64,000 nt of DNA from Prolixibacteraceae bacterium JC049 (GTDB taxonomy: Bacteria > Bacteroidota > Bacteroidia > Bacteroidales > Prolixibacteraceae): NCBI GenBank assembly GCA_023369685.1, contig SACZ01000001.1, positions 434,381-498,380 on the forward strand, given 5' to 3'. This document shows, piece by piece, positions 61,583-64,000 of this stretch; the stretch's first letter is position 1; each line of letters starts with the position of its first letter. Position numbers and translations under genes: made by a program. The notes beneath the pieces are model-generated. The model saw only the letters and a list, made by a program, of their open reading frames with translations, searched no databases and was not told the origin of the DNA.

Positions 61583-64000
61583 ATGAAAAAACGAATTAAA
61601 ACGATCGGAAAATACTGGTCGTTCAAGCAATTTTTTATAAAAATGAAATTGACTTTTGCCTTTGTGTTAATGGGGTTAATGGCTGTTTCAGCTTCCACCT
61701 ATTCACAAAATAATCGACTAAATGTATCGTTGAAAAACAATAGTTTAATTGAAGCATTCAGAGAAATTGAGCAACAAAGTGGCTTCTACTTTTTCTTTAA
61801 AAAAGAAGAAGTAACTAATCAATCGAAAGTATCAATAAACTTGAAAAAAGCACAGGTAACAGAAGTGTTGGATGAAGTTCTGGAAGGAACATCATTGAAC
61901 TACAGAATTGTTGATCGCTACATCATTATTCGTAAGAATATGAAAGAGATTGATGATGTACTTTCTTCGGTGCAGCAAAAAGGTTTTATTCGCGGTAACG
62001 TTACCGATGAAGATGGAAATCCATTACCTGGAGTCTCAATTGTAATAAAAGGAACTACAATTGGAGTGGTAACAGATGTGGATGGTAATTTCCATTTGGA
62101 TAATGTAAAGCCAGATAATACTATCATCTTTTCTTTTGTAGGAATGCTTTCTCAAGAGATGAAAGTGGGGAATCAGAGTGAGGTGAAAATAAAAATGGAA
62201 ACCGATGCAATAGGGCTTGATGAAGTAGTTGCTATTGGATATGGTACGATGAAAAAAAGTAGTTTGACAGGTTCCATATCACGTATTGCTACTGATAAAT
62301 TGGAAGCATTTCCGGTGACCAACGTGGGGGATGCTATGCAAGGAAAAGCAGCAGGTATTTTTGTTGCACCATCGGTATTAGCCGGAGATGAACCATCTAT
62401 TCGTATTCGTGGAGAGCGTTCGTTGAAAGCGAGTTCCGATCCATTGATTATTGTTGATGGAGTTCCAGGTAGTTTCGAGAATCTGAATAGCTCAGATATT
62501 GAATCGATGGAAGTATTGAAAGATGCTGCAGCAACAGCTGTTTATGGTAGCCGTGCGGCCAATGGTGTAATACTAATTACTACCAAATCAGCTAAAAAAG
62601 GAAAAATGGCTGTAGAAATAAATTCTTATGCTGGTGTAAACCACTACGAGTTTATCGAAATGCAGTCGCCACAGGAATTTGCTGAATTTATCAGAGATGT
62701 GAAGCGTGCCAATGCTCATGGATATACCGATGTGGATGCATGGCAGAATTCTCCAATTACTACAGAGAAAGCTTTGCAGGATCATAATCAAGAATGGTAC
62801 GAAAACTATACGAACAACAACCCTTACGATTGGCAGTCGGCACTATTTGCTCAGAATGCACCATTGCAAGGTCACCACATTAGTATAAGTAGCAGTAGTG
62901 AGAAAACATCTTTCCGTTTGTCGTACAGCTTTCAACAGGACAAAGCTTATTACAAAACACACGACTACAAAAAGCACATTTTAACTTCGAATATTAATCA
63001 CAAGTTCAATAAATACATTAGCGGAAATGTGATTACTCGCTTAAGTCATCGTGTTTACGACAAGTATCCTAAAAGCATGTGGCAAAACCTAAAGCGAATG
63101 AACCCTTTGGAGCATCCTTATGATGAAGAAGGAAATTTGAAAGATCAGATTGGTAACGAGAATTATATCAATGCACTTTGGACATATGAACCAGGACATT
63201 TTGTAGATGAGAATAAGAAGAATTTGGCCGATGTGATCTTCAAACTAGAAGTAAAACCAACTGAATACCTTACTTATACAACAAACTACAAAGTAAGTTA
63301 TTCCGATTATCGTAGAGGTGTATATTACGATTCTCGTTCATTGGCTAGAAATCTTGGATATAACTTTGCTCAGAAAGATGAGCGAGGAACTTTCGAGTAC
63401 ACATGGAATAATATCCTGACATTCGATAAAACCTTTAATGAAGATCACCATTTGAATGTTACGGCTGTAGTTGAAGCGCAGGAGGATACTTGGGAAAGAA
63501 CGTTTGCACAAGGTGAAGATATTCCAGCTCAGTATATGGAATACCATTTTCTGGAAACAGGTATTGAAAACCAGAAGTTGGGAAGTCAATACGAAAAGAA
63601 ATCACTATTGTCTTACTTGGGGCGTCTACAGTACGAATACAAAGGAAAGTACTTATTTAATGCAGCAGTACGACGGGATGGTTCTTCTCGTTTAGCTGAT
63701 GGAAACAAATGGGCCACTTTCCCTTCTGCATCTGTGGCTTGGCGTATGTCTGAAGAAGATTTCCTTAAAGACAACTCTTTGATTTCGAACTTGAAAGTAC
63801 GTGCCAGTTATGGTGTCGTAGGTAATCAAGCCATTGATCCTTATCAAACGTTGACCCGATTGAAATCAAAAACATACTCATGGGACGATAAAGGGTTTTA
63901 TACATGGCAGCCAGAAGGATTAGCCAATAAAGCGTTAACATGGGAGATCTCTTCAACCATTAATGGAGGAGTTGATTTTGGTATCCTGAATAATCGTTTG
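61583..64000 (+). CDS. SusC/RagA-type TonB-dependent receptor, 5' part
   Basis: Outer-membrane importer subunit; 806 codons are visible and the gene runs off the window. Signal peptide (hydrophobic 22-36, cleavage near 38-41), STN signalling domain at about 46-116, carboxypeptidase-regulatory-like domain at 134-208 (GNVTDEDGNPLPGVSIVIKG), TonB box/plug start at GLDEVVAIGYG (211-221), plug to about 335 (PLIIVDGVPG, DAAATAVYGSRAANGVILI), then barrel strands. The STN domain shows it is a signalling receptor that works with the FecR and sigma genes upstream. A SusD partner would be expected just beyond the window. The substrate is unknown. Confidence 0.95.
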   Translation, partial: MKKRIKTIGKYWSFKQFFIKMKLTFAFVLMGLMAVSASTYSQNNRLNVSLKNNSLIEAFREIEQQSGFYFFFKKEEVTNQSKVSINLKKAQVTEVLDEVLEGTSLNYRIVDRYIIIRKNMKEIDDVLSSVQQKGFIRGNVTDEDGNPLPGVSIVIKGTTIGVVTDVDGNFHLDNVKPDNTIIFSFVGMLSQEMKVGNQSEVKIKMETDAIGLDEVVAIGYGTMKKSSLTGSISRIATDKLEAFPVTNVGDAMQGKAAGIFVAPSVLAGDEPSIRIRGERSLKASSDPLIIVDGVPGSFENLNSSDIESMEVLKDAAATAVYGSRAANGVILITTKSAKKGKMAVEINSYAGVNHYEFIEMQSPQEFAEFIRDVKRANAHGYTDVDAWQNSPITTEKALQDHNQEWYENYTNNNPYDWQSALFAQNAPLQGHHISISSSSEKTSFRLSYSFQQDKAYYKTHDYKKHILTSNINHKFNKYISGNVITRLSHRVYDKYPKSMWQNLKRMNPLEHPYDEEGNLKDQIGNENYINALWTYEPGHFVDENKKNLADVIFKLEVKPTEYLTYTTNYKVSYSDYRRGVYYDSRSLARNLGYNFAQKDERGTFEYTWNNILTFDKTFNEDHHLNVTAVVEAQEDTWERTFAQGEDIPAQYMEYHFLETGIENQKLGSQYEKKSLLSYLGRLQYEYKGKYLFNAAVRRDGSSRLADGNKWATFPSASVAWRMSEEDFLKDNSLISNLKVRASYGVVGNQAIDPYQTLTRLKSKTYSWDDKGFYTWQPEGLANKALTWEISSTINGGVDFGILNNRL

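Overview
The window looks like chromosome of a low-GC, probably marine member of the Bacteroidota. A Marinilabiliales/Marinifilaceae-like relative is my guess from gene content, not a proven placement. Signs for the phylum: an ECF sigma / FecR / SusC module, a NigD-like lipoprotein, a fused fucokinase/GDP-fucose pyrophosphorylase (Fkp), promoters of the TTG..TAnnTTTG type, few Shine-Dalgarno sites, and a K+-type membrane pyrophosphatase. I see no tRNA, rRNA, CRISPR array, phage or transposase gene.

Layout. 1-14.2 kb is housekeeping sequence on both strands: rlmN, a ferredoxin-NADP reductase-like flavoprotein, a PepSY/OB-fold pair, fbp, a DUF1338 protein, a c-type cytochrome lipoprotein, a queuosine block (preQ1 riboswitch, 27-codon leader ORF, yhhQ, then queF), an S9 peptidase lipoprotein, and two secreted proteins. 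The intergenic DNA here is rich in palindromic repeats.

14.6-46.7 kb is one co-directional exopolysaccharide/O-antigen locus of about 29 genes, many overlapping by a few bases and closed by a strong terminator. It starts with a winged-helix regulator carrying a degenerate nucleotidyltransferase-like domain. Next come uronic-acid and amino-sugar nucleotide enzymes, a NeuB-NeuC-NeuA sialic acid module, Wzx, an O-antigen ligase/polymerase, six or more glycosyltransferases and two hexapeptide acyltransferases. A cassette of CapA-like, acyl-adenylating and ATP-grasp enzymes, a glucuronyl C5-epimerase homologue and a NodB-like deacetylase follow. It ends with a GDP-L-fucose module (gmd, fcl, fkp, mutarotase, manC). 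Together they predict a sialylated, fucosylated, uronate-containing polymer built on undecaprenyl phosphate; a WecA-like initiating transferase lies apart at 54-55 kb.

46.7-64 kb is again mixed: a candidate structured small RNA, a GT2 glycosyltransferase, a 371-bp GIY-YIG mini-element with 31-bp inverted ends, a DUF721 gene with recF, a TPR membrane protein, ribH, hppA, the WecA-like gene, an acyl-CoA synthetase, galM divergent from a GntR regulator, and finally ECF sigma, FecR and the first 806 codons of a SusC-type receptor running off the end.

Most worth a second look: the riboswitch-leader ORF arrangement, the structured RNA at 46.9-47.05 kb, the GIY-YIG mini-element, the multi-hairpin repeats around queF, and two unusual parts of the polysaccharide locus (C5-epimerase; adenylation/ATP-grasp cassette).
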